Source: Adineta steineri
Lineage: Eukaryota > Rotifera > Eurotatoria > Adinetida > Adinetidae
Direction of reading: 5' to 3'
Assembly: GCA_905250115.1 (NCBI GenBank)
Contig: CAJNOI010000042.1
Coordinates: 334,020-398,019, forward strand
Length of the DNA stretch: 64,000 nt
In this document: in pieces, positions 25,360-36,440 of the stretch
Layout: each line of letters begins with the position of its first letter
Position numbering within the stretch: the stretch's first letter is position 1
Made by a program: the position numbers and the translations under genes
Notes under the pieces: generated by a model
The model's input: the letters and a program-made list of their open reading frames with translations, nothing else
The model's database searches: none
What the model was told of the DNA's origin: nothing

Positions 25360-25479
25360 AGCTTATCTTGGTTGGAAAAAAGTATCGCCTCTTTCGAGTT
25401 GTTATCGCCATATGATAAGGACTCGCTCGTCGACAGATTCATGCATTCTTCATCATCTTTTCTATTAATTGTTGGAAAC

Positions 25480-26562
25480 ATGTCAATTCACCACATTAGA
25501 ATATATGCTGTTTGTCTGTCGCTTTTCTTTCTTGTGAATTTGGTAAAAAATGAAACACCCCAGGCCCGAATTTATACAAATCCGTTAATCAATCGCGCCA
25601 TCGACGTGTGGTTTCTTGTCGATGAAGCAAACGGTCGACTCTCTCTGCTCCAGCATGGGCAGATGAAAACTGCTGTGGAGTATATAGCTTCTGAGTTAAA
25701 TCCACCGAGCTCCAATCCAAACTTTGCTGTCTTCTTCTATGGCGCTTCACCAACGGTTGATCAAGTTGTATCTCTTGGAACAACGAACTCTGCTTCGGTG
25801 GTTAAATCCAAACTGAATTTAAAGCAATACACTCCTCCTCAAGCGCAATCCTCTACTCTGACTTCTGCGCTAAATATTGTCGTGAGCTCATGTGTGTCAT
25901 CCTGTCGAGCGCCATCAAGAATCGTCATTGTGTTGACAACTTCACCAGATATCTCTGCAGCAGCTCGTATTCGACAAACAGAGTATGGTGCGCTGATGAC
26001 TGTCATCATGTTGGGTATCGGAAATCATTTGAATATAAATGAGCTAAATTTACTTGCTACGCATCCAAGCCGATATTATGCTATTCAATTCGACAGTTTT
26101 ACAGAGCTTCTAGTTTCAACGCCATACCTTAGCGCTCTCATCAGTTCTGTGCCGCCTTTTAATGTTGGAAAAGGCCATCTAGTAAATTTTGGCAATACAC
26201 TTTCGAACACATATTACACTGTGCAGTTCTTTCCCAATCATTTGTATACACTCGCAGATGATTCTATTGTCCTTTTTACATGGAACTGTTATGGTTGCTC
26301 TCTCTATGTTTCACTGTCCGAACCAAATCCATCGAAAGTCAATACTGCTTTATCGGCGTATGCAAATTCTACTTATCCCTCTGGCTACGCTATGTCTTAC
26401 TTTCGATTGCCGAAAAACACACAGAGATTTTTCTTAAGTCTAATGGGAAATGGACAGGCTTCTGTCAGTGGCGCGTTCCATGTATTTTCTCTTGCTACAG
26501 TAGAGGAAAATGCATTAGTCGGAAACAACCTTGCGGCAGATTTATCAGCGACATTTGGTTGA
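25480..26562 (+). CDS. Secreted VWA-like domain protein, single exon, GC-richer
   Basis: I chose ATG 25480 (MSIHHIRIYAVCLSLFFLV..) because it begins a good signal peptide; the frame stays open 36 codons upstream. The 360-residue product has a region resembling a von Willebrand factor A domain. It starts AIDVWFLVDEANGRLS at about residue 40 (strand 1 with the metal-site Asp), then FAVFFYGASPTVDQVVSLG, TLTSALNIVVSSC, RIVIVLTTSPDISAAARIR and MTVIMLGIGNHLNINELN. The usual DxSxS metal site is altered (D-E-A-N-G), so adhesion through a divalent ion may be lost. The last 120 residues may form a separate beta-rich domain. Codon use and GC content look clearly higher than in neighbouring genes, and there is no intron. 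That suggests a different origin or recent capture. Function is inferred only as extracellular binding. Confidence 0.65.
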   Translation: MSIHHIRIYAVCLSLFFLVNLVKNETPQARIYTNPLINRAIDVWFLVDEANGRLSLLQHGQMKTAVEYIASELNPPSSNPNFAVFFYGASPTVDQVVSLGTTNSASVVKSKLNLKQYTPPQAQSSTLTSALNIVVSSCVSSCRAPSRIVIVLTTSPDISAAARIRQTEYGALMTVIMLGIGNHLNINELNLLATHPSRYYAIQFDSFTELLVSTPYLSALISSVPPFNVGKGHLVNFGNTLSNTYYTVQFFPNHLYTLADDSIVLFTWNCYGCSLYVSLSEPNPSKVNTALSAYANSTYPSGYAMSYFRLPKNTQRFFLSLMGNGQASVSGAFHVFSLATVEENALVGNNLAADLSATFG

Positions 26563-26649
26563 AATTCTCTTTCTTTTTAAGATTTGTCATTGCGTAGTTA
26601 TATAACTGCCCCATTAAAAGAAACGTCATATTAAATCGAATGAATACAA

Positions 26650-26721
26650 TGGGTGTGGGTGTGAGTGCGAGTGGGGGTATGTAAGTGTGAGTGTGGGGTT
26701 CAAGACATCCACACTCTCAAG
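26650..26721. repeat. Telomere-like palindrome 5
   Basis: GGGTGTGGGTGTGAGTGCGA on the left and CATCCACACTCTCAAG on the right. It begins 88 bp after the VWA-like stop codon. Confidence 0.75.
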
Positions 26722-26999
26722 ATGGTTCAAAGACTGAAATTGTGACGTAGAACCTTGATTTTTTCAGAGTTTTTAATCAACACCCACTATTTCCTCTCAT
26801 ATATATATATATATATGTATCGCTTATCTTACCAAAACTATAGATTAATAAATAAATCGTTTGATTCAGATTTGTGACATTTTATTATCTCTTGTACAAA
26901 TATTTTCAAACTTTGTAACTTATTAAACAAATACCACATCAGAAATAACAAATATTTATTGAAATTATTACAACATCAAAAGCAAACTAATGAGAATGT

Positions 27000-28571
27000 C
27001 TATTCATTGCAAGGTAAACCTAAAGCAACTTGAATGCTATTCTTTCCTGTATCAATAAACACTAGATCATATCGTCCATCTCGATTCAAATTAATTACTT
27101 GCAATGACTGACAACATTTATCAGTGCAACCTGCATGAATTCTAAAAGATAAATCTTTTCGTTTAAAAAGTCCATCAGTTGAGCCAATAAATATTGTTAA
27201 AGTTCCATTACAATGTAATATAGCTAAATCATCGATTCGATCATTATTAGAATTAATTCGAGCAATAGATGTCGGATAATGATCTGTGACATAAATCATT
27301 GGAATGCTGTTCCATTTCGATAGTGATTTATCTTTGTAGCGAAGTAAAATTTGTAATGTGTCCGATTGAGAAGAAATCAACGCCACATCGATGAATTCAT
27401 CTTCGTTGAATCTTCCTGTAACTGCAGCTGATGGATTTTTATACATTTTGTCATTTGTTAAAACTTCATCGTTGAATAAATCGTCACCCACATATGCACT
27501 TGCACTGCGAGTTAACACGTAACCGTCACTGGTGAGCCAGACCATATCATTTCGTCTTGTATCATTATCCAAATCATCGACGACTATTGAAATGACTATA
27601 CCCAGGTGGACATCACACGCACATAATTTTAATTTAAAGTGATATCTGTTGCCCATATTTAAAAAGATACTAAATTGGAATTCAGAATATACATCAAGAG
27701 TAACAACTAAATCAATAAAACCATCACTATTGATATCAACAACTGCAATCGCATTTATTTTACTGGAACCTGGACTACTGATAACATTGTCAGTTGATGA
27801 AATAAATAGATTGTTTGATCCAGTACCATAGAAAATAACTATTTTTTGTATTGCAGATAAAACAATAACTAGAAAAGAAAGAACAACTTTGAAGTATCAA
27901 TCTATTATTCGACATAAGATGATAAAGATTTCTGTCACATGAGAAATTCTTACCTAAATCTAAGAATGTATCATTATCAAAATCACCAGTTGCTATTTCT
28001 GTTGGTCTAGATCCATTTCCTGTTAAATAGATTTGTCGTTTTTGAAATGTACCATTATTATTTCTCAATAAAACACTTATTGTATCTGAATCAGCATTAG
28101 TCAGAGCTAAATCATCAATACAGTCATGATTAAAATCACCAGTTACCATTGTCACAGGATTAAGACCAGTTGGATAAGTTTGAAATTGATACTTAAAATT
28201 CATATGACAAATATCTACAAAACATAACAATCAACTCATTGTTTATTACACATTAAATTTACTTGTTGATGTCACTGTTGATTCTGCTATTAAATTATTA
28301 CTAGTTTCTGCAGTTGTTTGTATGGTTGTTGAAATAACTTGTTGTTCTTTATTTCGAATCATAAACAAATTAACGGACACTGATATTGTTCCAGCTATAC
28401 CTAGCATAGTTAAACAAATTAGCATTAGTCGATCTCGACGCATTTTTTCTCTAGAATAATCATAAAACAGAAGGTAGATACGAGAAACTTGATTCATTCT
28501 ACTACTTACGGATGTTTCTGTTCCGCAACAAAAGTCACGTTGTTCTGAAAAAAATTGAAAAGTATTATCAT
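27000..28571 (-). other. TM helix plus FG-GAP/VCBS beta-propeller region
   Basis: Contains about seven Asp-rich calcium-loop repeats: DFNHDCIDD, DFDNDTFLD, DINSDGFID, DLDNDTRRND, RFNEDEFID, RINSNNDRIDD and NLNRDGRYD. This is enough for an integrin-alpha-like seven-blade propeller. A TM helix precedes it. An ATG at 28571 is in the same frame as exon 4 and could start a separate FG-GAP gene; both models are viable. Stop TAG at 27000-27002. Confidence 0.8.
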
Positions 28572-31500
28572 GGTGAAATTACGAAGATCGAGAGAAAAGA
28601 ATCACCTGAACTGGCGTCACCGTTATTGTCGAAATCGAAACTGCACCGCTCGTCTCCTCATTATCTTCAATGTTCACAATAATATTTGATAAGGTTAAAT
28701 TTGGTACAACTTGACTTTTTTTCCTTCGCCAATCAATGACTTTGTATATAATAATTGCTAGAATTTTCACAAGAAAATGTAGTCCACTTGTCAAACCACC
28801 AAACAGAGCAATTAATGTTGTTATGACATACAATGAATTATATTCTAATACATAAGAATATTCACATGACTGAGGTGCACATTGATTGAAATAAAGATCG
28901 AATGATGTATTCTCAAACCATTGAGAAATAAACATTTGATTAAGAAGTATTTCAATTGTTGTATTAGGCATTGTTAATGAAGAATACGTGAGAACTTTAA
29001 CTGGTTGAGGTTTAGAATAGTAAATAGATGCTTGCATAAAACCAAGACATGTCTCATTATAAAGACAAGTCAAAGTTGATTGCAACAAAGAATCGAGCAT
29101 CATACACCCATGAAGAAATCCTGGAAGAGGTTGTATGAATGGTTCTTCTGATGCCGGAAATGGAAATTCTGCTAGGTTTGTACAATTCGATTGTATTCCA
29201 CATGAACAATTGTGTGTTCCATATTTTCGTGGTCGAGTTATTACATCCATCAGGTCACCTTTAAGTGCATCAAGAATATTATTTGAATATTTTCGAAAGA
29301 AGATCCAGTTAGAGGAAAACAATGTGCCAAGCTGATTTGCATGATTTATTGCTTGAATTAACTTGAATGTTTCTATAAATTGATTAGATGTTGTTTGTTT
29401 GAACTGTTCTATAACTAATTTTGTTCGACTATCGAATTCAGCACGAGAAATAACATATGCTGTAATTAAATAAGTTTCTTTGAATATTGACAACGATATA
29501 TTTAATGCAGTTTGAGAGATTTTACAAAGTGTTGATAAAGTTTCGAATTGCATCCGAAGTATTTTACGAAAATCAACTTTGTTCATATTGATGTCGTTAT
29601 GTAGAAATCCTTCAGGTATGCTATTGAACCATTTTTGTGAACCGAAAATACTCGAACAGATCTCATGATATTGAGGTTCAATTTGAGAGATAAACTTCTT
29701 GAATTTGATTGTAATACGATTACAAGGACATTGTAATGTTACAGGATATCGAACGAATAATTCTTTGTATTTTGATAATGATGGATGTGGAACTGAGACT
29801 GTCTTTGTCTCTTGTTTCAATAATGTATAAATAATAAGAATGAACAAGGTTGTAATTAATAATATCAAATAGATTCGAGTTAAGTGTCGACGTCGACGAA
29901 TAATTTGTGAATCTGTTGTCGGTGGAATAATTGGATAGACATTTAATTCTTCAATATTTTTTTTACTAGATTTCGAAAAAGTTCGAACAGAATTCCAAAT
30001 TCCTAAAATAAATAATATTCATTAGCTATTATAAAATTTTTATTTCAAATTTTCGTACGGGTTCGTGTAGATATTGATACTGTTGTTGTGTTGGAGTTAT
30101 TTCGTTGACATTGACGAATATAATTCCAAGTTATAATCAATAATTTAACAATAAATGGCAATAATAGATGTAGAAAAAGACTGATACCACCCATAAATCC
30201 AATAGTTCTTCCTACAACATAAATAAATCTCAATCGACTTTTATAACTGTATTGGCATGTTAATGGACGGCAATAATTGAAATAAGATTGATAGGAACTT
30301 TCATTTATATCCCATGATCGAATAAAAAGACGATTAGCCAATGTTTCAATTCGATCATATTGATTATTATTCAACGATGATGATGATTTTAATGTAGTAA
30401 TGTTAACTGGTGATTGAGTTGAGTTAATGAATTCTTTTATGTAAGAAAGACATGTTTTATTATAAAAACATTCTAATGTTGACATCAAAAGTGCTTCAAA
30501 AGGAAACCATGATTGAACCATTCCGGGAATGATGTTGTCATTTTCGTTTTCTTTTATCATAGTCTTTTGGTAACATTGTAAACCAGAAGAGGAAAAGCAC
30601 AAATCTGTCTCGTTTAATAATTCTTCTGGTGGTGTATGCATAAGAGGCAATAATGCAATGTATTCGTTAGAACTAAATATAGAATTCATTGGTGTAATAA
30701 ATTGATTAATCTTGTAGTTTGTTTTTATCAATTGAATTACACGTCGAAATGATGCAGGTAGACTTTTTTCGAAATCTTCCACGATTGAATCGATTTGTGT
30801 TTGAAATGATTGAGGATCGAATACTTTATTTGTGACGAATTTAGTTCGATAGAATGATTGAAGAGAATCTTCAATTGTTTCATTAGCCATTTGACATAAT
30901 GTTGATAAAAGTTGAAAATGAAATTGAGATTGATAACGAAAATCATTTATTAATAAATTTCTCGTCGACGGTTTATTAAATTCAATATTGATCCATTTAG
31001 AAGAGACAAATTCACTTGAACATACTTCATGATATTGTGGTTTGATACTAAAAATTAATTCATAATCAATTGTTGTTTGAGTACAAGGACAATCAAGTGT
31101 TTGTGGATATTTATGATAAAGTTGAATAAACTTATCTGGTGATATTGATTCAGAATTAATACGAGTTGTTTGTTGTGCAATAGATGTAAAAGTAGTGAAA
31201 ATGATCAATGCTATAGTTGATAGAATTATATAAAGTCGTGTAGTGTAACGTTCTTGTCGAACAATATCTTCATCTTGTGTTGGAGGAACACGTCGAAACA
31301 AATTTAAATCAATTAATTTTCGTTTGATTAATCCCAACAATCGTTTCAGACGTTGACCAAAGGAGAGTACTAAAAAGAAATACGATTAGAAAATAATACT
31401 TTTTTGTATTTGGGTTGAAGTCCTTTGAAGTAAGCTGTTTCTCCTAAGATATATGCTTTTCAAATGTAGCTTAGTTCGAATTTTGACGACACGGATAGAG

Positions 31501-32814
31501 CACACCAACATAAATCTTTCAAAAAGAAAACTATAGATAAATACCTGTATTCACGTCTGTTTCTTCGATTTGTGTAGCTACCGCTCGTCGTCTAGTAATA
31601 AACTTCCAGATAAGTGGCCAAAGTTTCGTAATCAACAAAGGTATAGCGATTCTCAATACTGATGATAATCCACCAAAGAACCCGATCAATGTTATGATAA
31701 TAAACCAGAAATCGTGTATTGAAGTTACTGTATATTGACATAGAGTCGGTGCACAATGATTAAAATAACGTTCAAAAGATGTATTATGTGACCAATTAAT
31801 AATAAACATTTGATTAAGTAATGTTTCAACTGTGGAATTTGAACTTGAACCATTGAGTTTCTGATAATCATTGAAGGAGTTAGTTAAACTGTTGATATAT
31901 GTTTGATTGTAACAGATTTCGAGTGTAGAACGAAGAAGCGCACTTAACATATAACAACCTGTTTGAAAACCAGGAACAGTATCATTATTCAATGTTGCAA
32001 AACCCATACAATTATTAGCAGTAGAACTTGAACATGTACAAGAAGATCCATCTTTAAATGTGTATTTTATTCCAGAATATGGCAGAATCTCATCAAGGTT
32101 TGTCAGAAGTTGCGATCTCGGTATAACACTAGTTACTGAAGCACCAGTCATAAATAAACTTTGCGCTGTAACATCTTGAATAAATTTCAGTGTTCTCATA
32201 AATGTTTTTGATGTGCTACGAATAAAATCTGTTATCAATGATGCAATTTGATTTTCAAATAATTCTTCAGCCATGATTTGAGTTTGAACAAATTCATTTT
32301 TTAAAAATTTTTCAAGGCTGTCGCTAGTTATTTTTTCTGTTAATTCACAAAGTGTACGAAGTGTTTGAAATTGAAATACAGCTATTCGATGAATGTCTGT
32401 TGAAATCGATGTATTCAAATTTTGTTCATAGAGACTATAGAGTCGATGAATATATCGATCAGAAACAAAATTACTTTTACATAATTCATGATAAAGCGGT
32501 TTCATTTGAACAAACGTTTCATATTTTACTGCTGCATTCTTACAAGGACATTGTAATAATACTTTTTTCGATGAACTATAATATTCGATAATTGACGGAG
32601 ATGGAATTATAATGGTTTGCCTGTACCATATAACTGAGTAATACAATCCGATAATGACTAATGAAATACTGAGAAGAGCTAAAAATAGTTTAGTTGATCG
32701 ACGTTCATTTCGTAGAATAGATTCATCTTGAATACCAGTTTGAAACAGATTCAAATGAAGGAGGCCAGTCTCAACAGCTGCTAGACGAGATAGCAGATAG
32801 GTAATGATTGACAT
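27000..32814 (-). CDS. Three-module CPC transmembrane protein with C-terminal FG-GAP propeller (one spliced gene)
   Basis: Seven exons on the minus strand (32814-31545, 31369-30059, 30002-28606, 28544-28510, 28450-28263, 28214-27954, 27868-27000) have GT..AG introns of 175, 56, 61, 59, 48 and 85 nt. All phases agree, giving 1776 codons with no internal stop. Each of exons 1-3 encodes a repeat: basic N-terminus, TM helix, ectodomain with QCPC or DCPC and a YHE[IV]CSS or YHELCKS motif, a [CQ]xYxx motif, then a second TM helix with FGG. Exons 4-7 give a seventh TM helix (RLMLICLTMLGIAGTIS) and about seven FG-GAP/VCBS repeats such as GDFNHDCIDDLAL and GDFDNDTFLDL. The predicted topology is consistent, with the propeller outside. 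The CPC module is, in my knowledge, a large bdelloid family of unknown function. The alternative is three or four separate genes, but only about 40-45 bp then separates some of them. ATG 32814 is clear. Confidence 0.65.
28579..30002 (-). other. CPC module 3 (exon 3 region)
   Basis: Opens after a TTATTTTAG acceptor with IWNSVRTFSKSS and RRRRHLTRIYLILLITTLF, then LQCPCNRITIKFKKF, YHEICSSIFGSQKW, CAPQSCEYSYVLEY and LFGGLTSGLHFLV. No ATG precedes TM1, so this module cannot easily start on its own. The unspliced stop is at 28579, downstream of donor 28605. Confidence 0.75.
30045..31369 (-). other. CPC module 2 (exon 2 region)
   Basis: Opens after a TTTTTAG acceptor at 31370 with LSFGQRLKRLLGLIKRKL, shares the LNLF..RQER..TRLYIIL start with module 1, and has LDCPCTQTTIDYELIF, YHEVCSSEFVSSKW, CRPLTCQYSY and FMGGISLFLHLLL. 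There is no good ATG near its start, which supports splicing from module 1. The unspliced stop is at 30045, 12 nt after a donor at 30058. Confidence 0.75.
31531..32814 (-). other. CPC module 1 (exon 1 region)
   Basis: Reads MSIITYLLSRL.. then TM1 (LFLALLSISLVIIGLYYSV), LQCPCKNAAVKYETF, YHELCKSNFVS, further ectodomain cysteines CTCSSS and NHCAPTLCQY, then TM2 (FWFIIITLIGFFGGLSSVL). If unspliced the frame stops at 31531, 14 nt past a phase-1 donor (ACAG/GTATTT). If it is a separate gene, this is its complete 427-residue product. Confidence 0.75.
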
Positions 32815-34417
32815 TATACTTTGATAGTATTATTTATCTGAAAATATTCTGATTAAAGACATACGTAATGACATTTTCTATGACTAATGTGAAAAAATAT
32901 CGATGGATGATGTTTTATATATGTAGAATTTATGGATCTTCACGATAACATGACTAAATTCAGAATATAATGATCTATGAGTGAAAAAATTGATTATGAC
33001 AAATGTGGCACAGTTATTTTGCCTTGTAGAGCATTATAGTATGAACGTATCCATGCTATTTTGAAGGGCCTTAAATTCTGCATGTAAAACACCATCTATC
33101 AGTATTTTTTCATAATCAACATGAAAACCATTGTCTCGTAATCTTTATTTTTCTTGTTCACACATATTTCTAGTTATAATATAATCAAAATACGATTTGA
33201 TGCGTTTCAGTGATTTCCGGGAGATTCATTTTTAGAAAATATATTAAGGCAACGTCTGAAAGTAAAGAAATCGCTATAACGCAGCATATGCGAAAAGGAC
33301 TAAACGGAGTTAAAAGACCTAAAAGAACTAACGGAACTGAAAGACCCAAAAGGGCTAAAGGCGTTAAAAGCAGAGTTGATATTCTATAAAAAAGTAAACC
33401 AGGATAAAAAAACACTTCTCTCGGACTCCTCTGGATATTGGTTCAAATCTTTATTTATTGGATTTTAATCAGAGACCAAAGCTTAAACCTAGTTGAATTA
33501 GACGTGAGAAGTTATTATTATTTTCAAAATAACTCTATTTTACGATTTTAGTAATTAATTTGAATGTATTGTAATGGACCATGTACTAATAGAAAGAGCA
33601 CAACATTCTGAGCTAAAGCAGATAATTACATAAGAGTCATATGAAATTATTTCGGGAAATGTCTAAAAGAGTTATTTTAAATATAATAATAACATCGCAC
33701 TTCTAAAATGAATCACTAGAGTTTAATTTGAGTTAACAGAAATTAGTTAAGATAAAGCTGTATACTTTATTATTTCAATGATGAACTATTACTTAGTTTA
33801 ACTATCTCTTACGCTAATGGGGCGTTTGAAATAAATGACAACCGTTTTTAGAATGTATAAGACAAATTTCTGAATACGTCGGTATCATAGTTCGAAGCTT
33901 TTTCAGTTCTCGGATCAAGAGTCAGATCCGGTCATCAAAATTTGGCTGTTCTCAGATTTAACTCACTACTAACTGTATTTTCTTATTGAATCCTATGGGC
34001 TAAGAATTATGATAGTCTAGAAAAAATAAAATGCAGTAACTTACAGCAGCAAAAAAATATCTGAACGTAAAAATTTGCTTTGTAAAAATAAAGAAAAATA
34101 AAAAAGGATTCTAAAGAGAGAAAAAAAGAAATGAGACTACACAAAAAAATGAATCAAAATATTGAACAGATGGAGAATAAAAACGCATTATCAAAATAAT
34201 TGAGAAAACAAGTGACGTTATCGCATACACAAAATTTATCCTAAAGATGAAACTCGTATAAAAAATGATTTCTGGTGTCAATTTATAGGTTAGTTTTATC
34301 TCTAATTCATCGAGTCATTAATATCACTTTTTTGTGATGGAAAATAGAGATACAAGTACAGCGCGGCTCACTTGTTATCACCATCTTCGAGTGAGAAGTT
34401 CTAGAGATTTATGAATC
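32815..34417. other. Gene-free region upstream of the CPC/FG-GAP gene
   Basis: Should hold the promoter of the minus-strand CPC gene (TATATA near 32920). It includes a purine-rich stretch of degenerate short repeats (ACTAAAAGAC-like units) at 33297-33372. Nothing coding is recognised; a 76-codon frame over that stretch is low complexity. Confidence 0.4.
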
Positions 34418-34469
34418 GGATGTGGGTGTGGATAAAAAAACATATCTTTCAACGTCATCCACACTCTCA
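34418..34469. repeat. Telomere-like palindrome 6
   Basis: GGATGTGGGTGTGG on the left and CATCCACACTCTCA on the right, with a 24-bp AT-rich loop. It stands alone in non-coding DNA between the two minus-strand genes. Confidence 0.7.
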
Positions 34470-36440
34470 TTCCTCAAACACCAACTGATAAGAGAGATTA
34501 AATGTAAGCGTTCTTTGTATCAATTTTGCATTTATTCAAACACTCTACTAGTAAAACAAAATATATATCACAAAATCTAGAATGAGTAGCTCTACAAGCC
34601 CTAAATTATATACGACCAACTTTTCACCATGTGAACACGATCATTTATTTTTATGCAACGAATTTTCTTGTTTTTCATCAAACAAAATTCAATAGTGTAA
34701 ATTGTAGAGCTTCTCATGCTGCATTCTTTGATATACTGCACTCTTCTAATACAACGTATAAAGAAAAGAAAAGCCGATACACAAAACGCACATATTCAAA
34801 CTATTTTATCCGTCAGCATATAACCAATTTTGAGCAGCATTGAGTTTGAAATGTTCTTCCAATTCATCTTTTATCATCTATTACAAATAACAGAATAATT
34901 CTCTTCTAATTTATATTTTTATCATTAGACACTGTGATTCATAAAATCTTTCTTCTTTGAAAATATTTACATCAAAAATAAAAAATTTCTTTTCATTATG
35001 TTTTACAAATTATGATACACGTATAAAATGATCTTGATAGAGTTACTGATTTTTCTTCGTAGTTTATGTTAACTGAGTCAGATTTAAATAAGCTAAAGTT
35101 ATTTTATGTAATTCTTCCTAATAAACTACAGCGTAAATCTCCATCTTGTTGTGTCTCATAATATATCTTCCTTAAAATTTATTTATTTTTCTGTTGATGT
35201 CTATATAATAAAAAAAATTCTTCTGCATCTTTTCGTTAATTATTAATATTTGTCTTCTGTTGAATGGAATAAAACAATTTATTTATTTTTAGTTACATTC
35301 TCCAATAATTAACTATGAGAATTGACTTAAATGATAGAAAAACTCTTCTCTACGTTACTGAAAACAGAACAAGAAAAAAATAAAAGGTTTATTTTTTCTC
35401 TCTAGTTGCCTACCTAATGACGTCAATGGGGAATTTCTTTTTTTTTGAAATATTTGACGCAAATACAACATCTGAATGTATTAATAAATAAAAACAATGA
35501 ATCTGTTTCCTTTTTCAAAACTAATATGAAATATCAGGGATTATTTGTTGTAAATATAAAAATATTCATGATACTGAAATTTTGTAGGAAGGATGTGAAA
35601 ACAAAATGTAATATTATTTTTGTTAAGAATACATCGCAAATCATGCCTTTACGAAGGAAATACAACGCTTCCTGAAGAATAAAATATATCGACATTATCT
35701 GATATTTGAAATGTGTTGCACAATTGATTTTATTCTTATTTCATGCATTAGATAAATGTTAAGAAAAGTGCGATTGCTCATCTTCAGAATGTATCTTCAT
35801 CGAAACACATCAAAATGTATGAGAAATAAATACATGAACAAAAGAATCAGAATTCAATAAAATCAACTAAAGTCATAATTTTATTTTCGTTTGAAATTAT
35901 TTATCATGACGAATAATTATGATCAAACTAAGATAGTTGTGAGTAAAAATAATATATCAATCATTTCTTTTGTTCTATATTGGTATGAATAAGAGAATGA
36001 CATTGTGAGTAAATAATTGTAAAATGTTAAATGCGTTCTCAAAAACAACAATATTTCCTAATATTCAATAAGAATTCAATTGACAAAATTAAAATGTTTT
36101 ATTGTGATGAAGAATTGATTTATTTTATCAAATTCAAATAAATATTTAGAGATTTAGTTCTGTAAAAACAAAACTCTGTAAAATCTAAAAATAGATTGAA
36201 TACTATGTAAATTATCACATCTGAACCAAACTATAAAACTATTTCATAAACTGATTAGTTTTATTGAGATAAATTCAAAATAATGTTAAAACACATTTGT
36301 CCTAACGAAGGATTTCCTATCTAATTTTCAATTGTTCCAATTTTATTTCATATAGTTTAATTCACAGTTAATTTCATACATATTAGAAAGAAAAAGAAAA
36401 TTAGTAAAAAACATTTGTTAATGAAATAATTGAATAATAA
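34470..36440. other. Gene-free AT-rich region downstream of the ABC transporter
   Basis: About 2 kb with only short chance frames. Part must be the 3' untranslated region of the minus-strand ABCB gene (A-rich signals near 36400). No repeat or RNA gene recognised. Confidence 0.4.

Noticed and set aside
27649..27831. 60-codon plus-strand frame inside the FG-GAP region
   Set aside because: Antisense shadow of the propeller exon.
33185..33415. 76-codon Leu-rich minus-strand frame
   Set aside because: It reads the degenerate purine-rich repeat array on the opposite strand. No TM pattern beyond composition.
33838..33990. Slightly GC-richer block suspected to be a transposon end (GGGGCGTTTGAAATAAATGACAACC)
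   Set aside because: No inverted partner, duplication or coding remnant could be found by eye.
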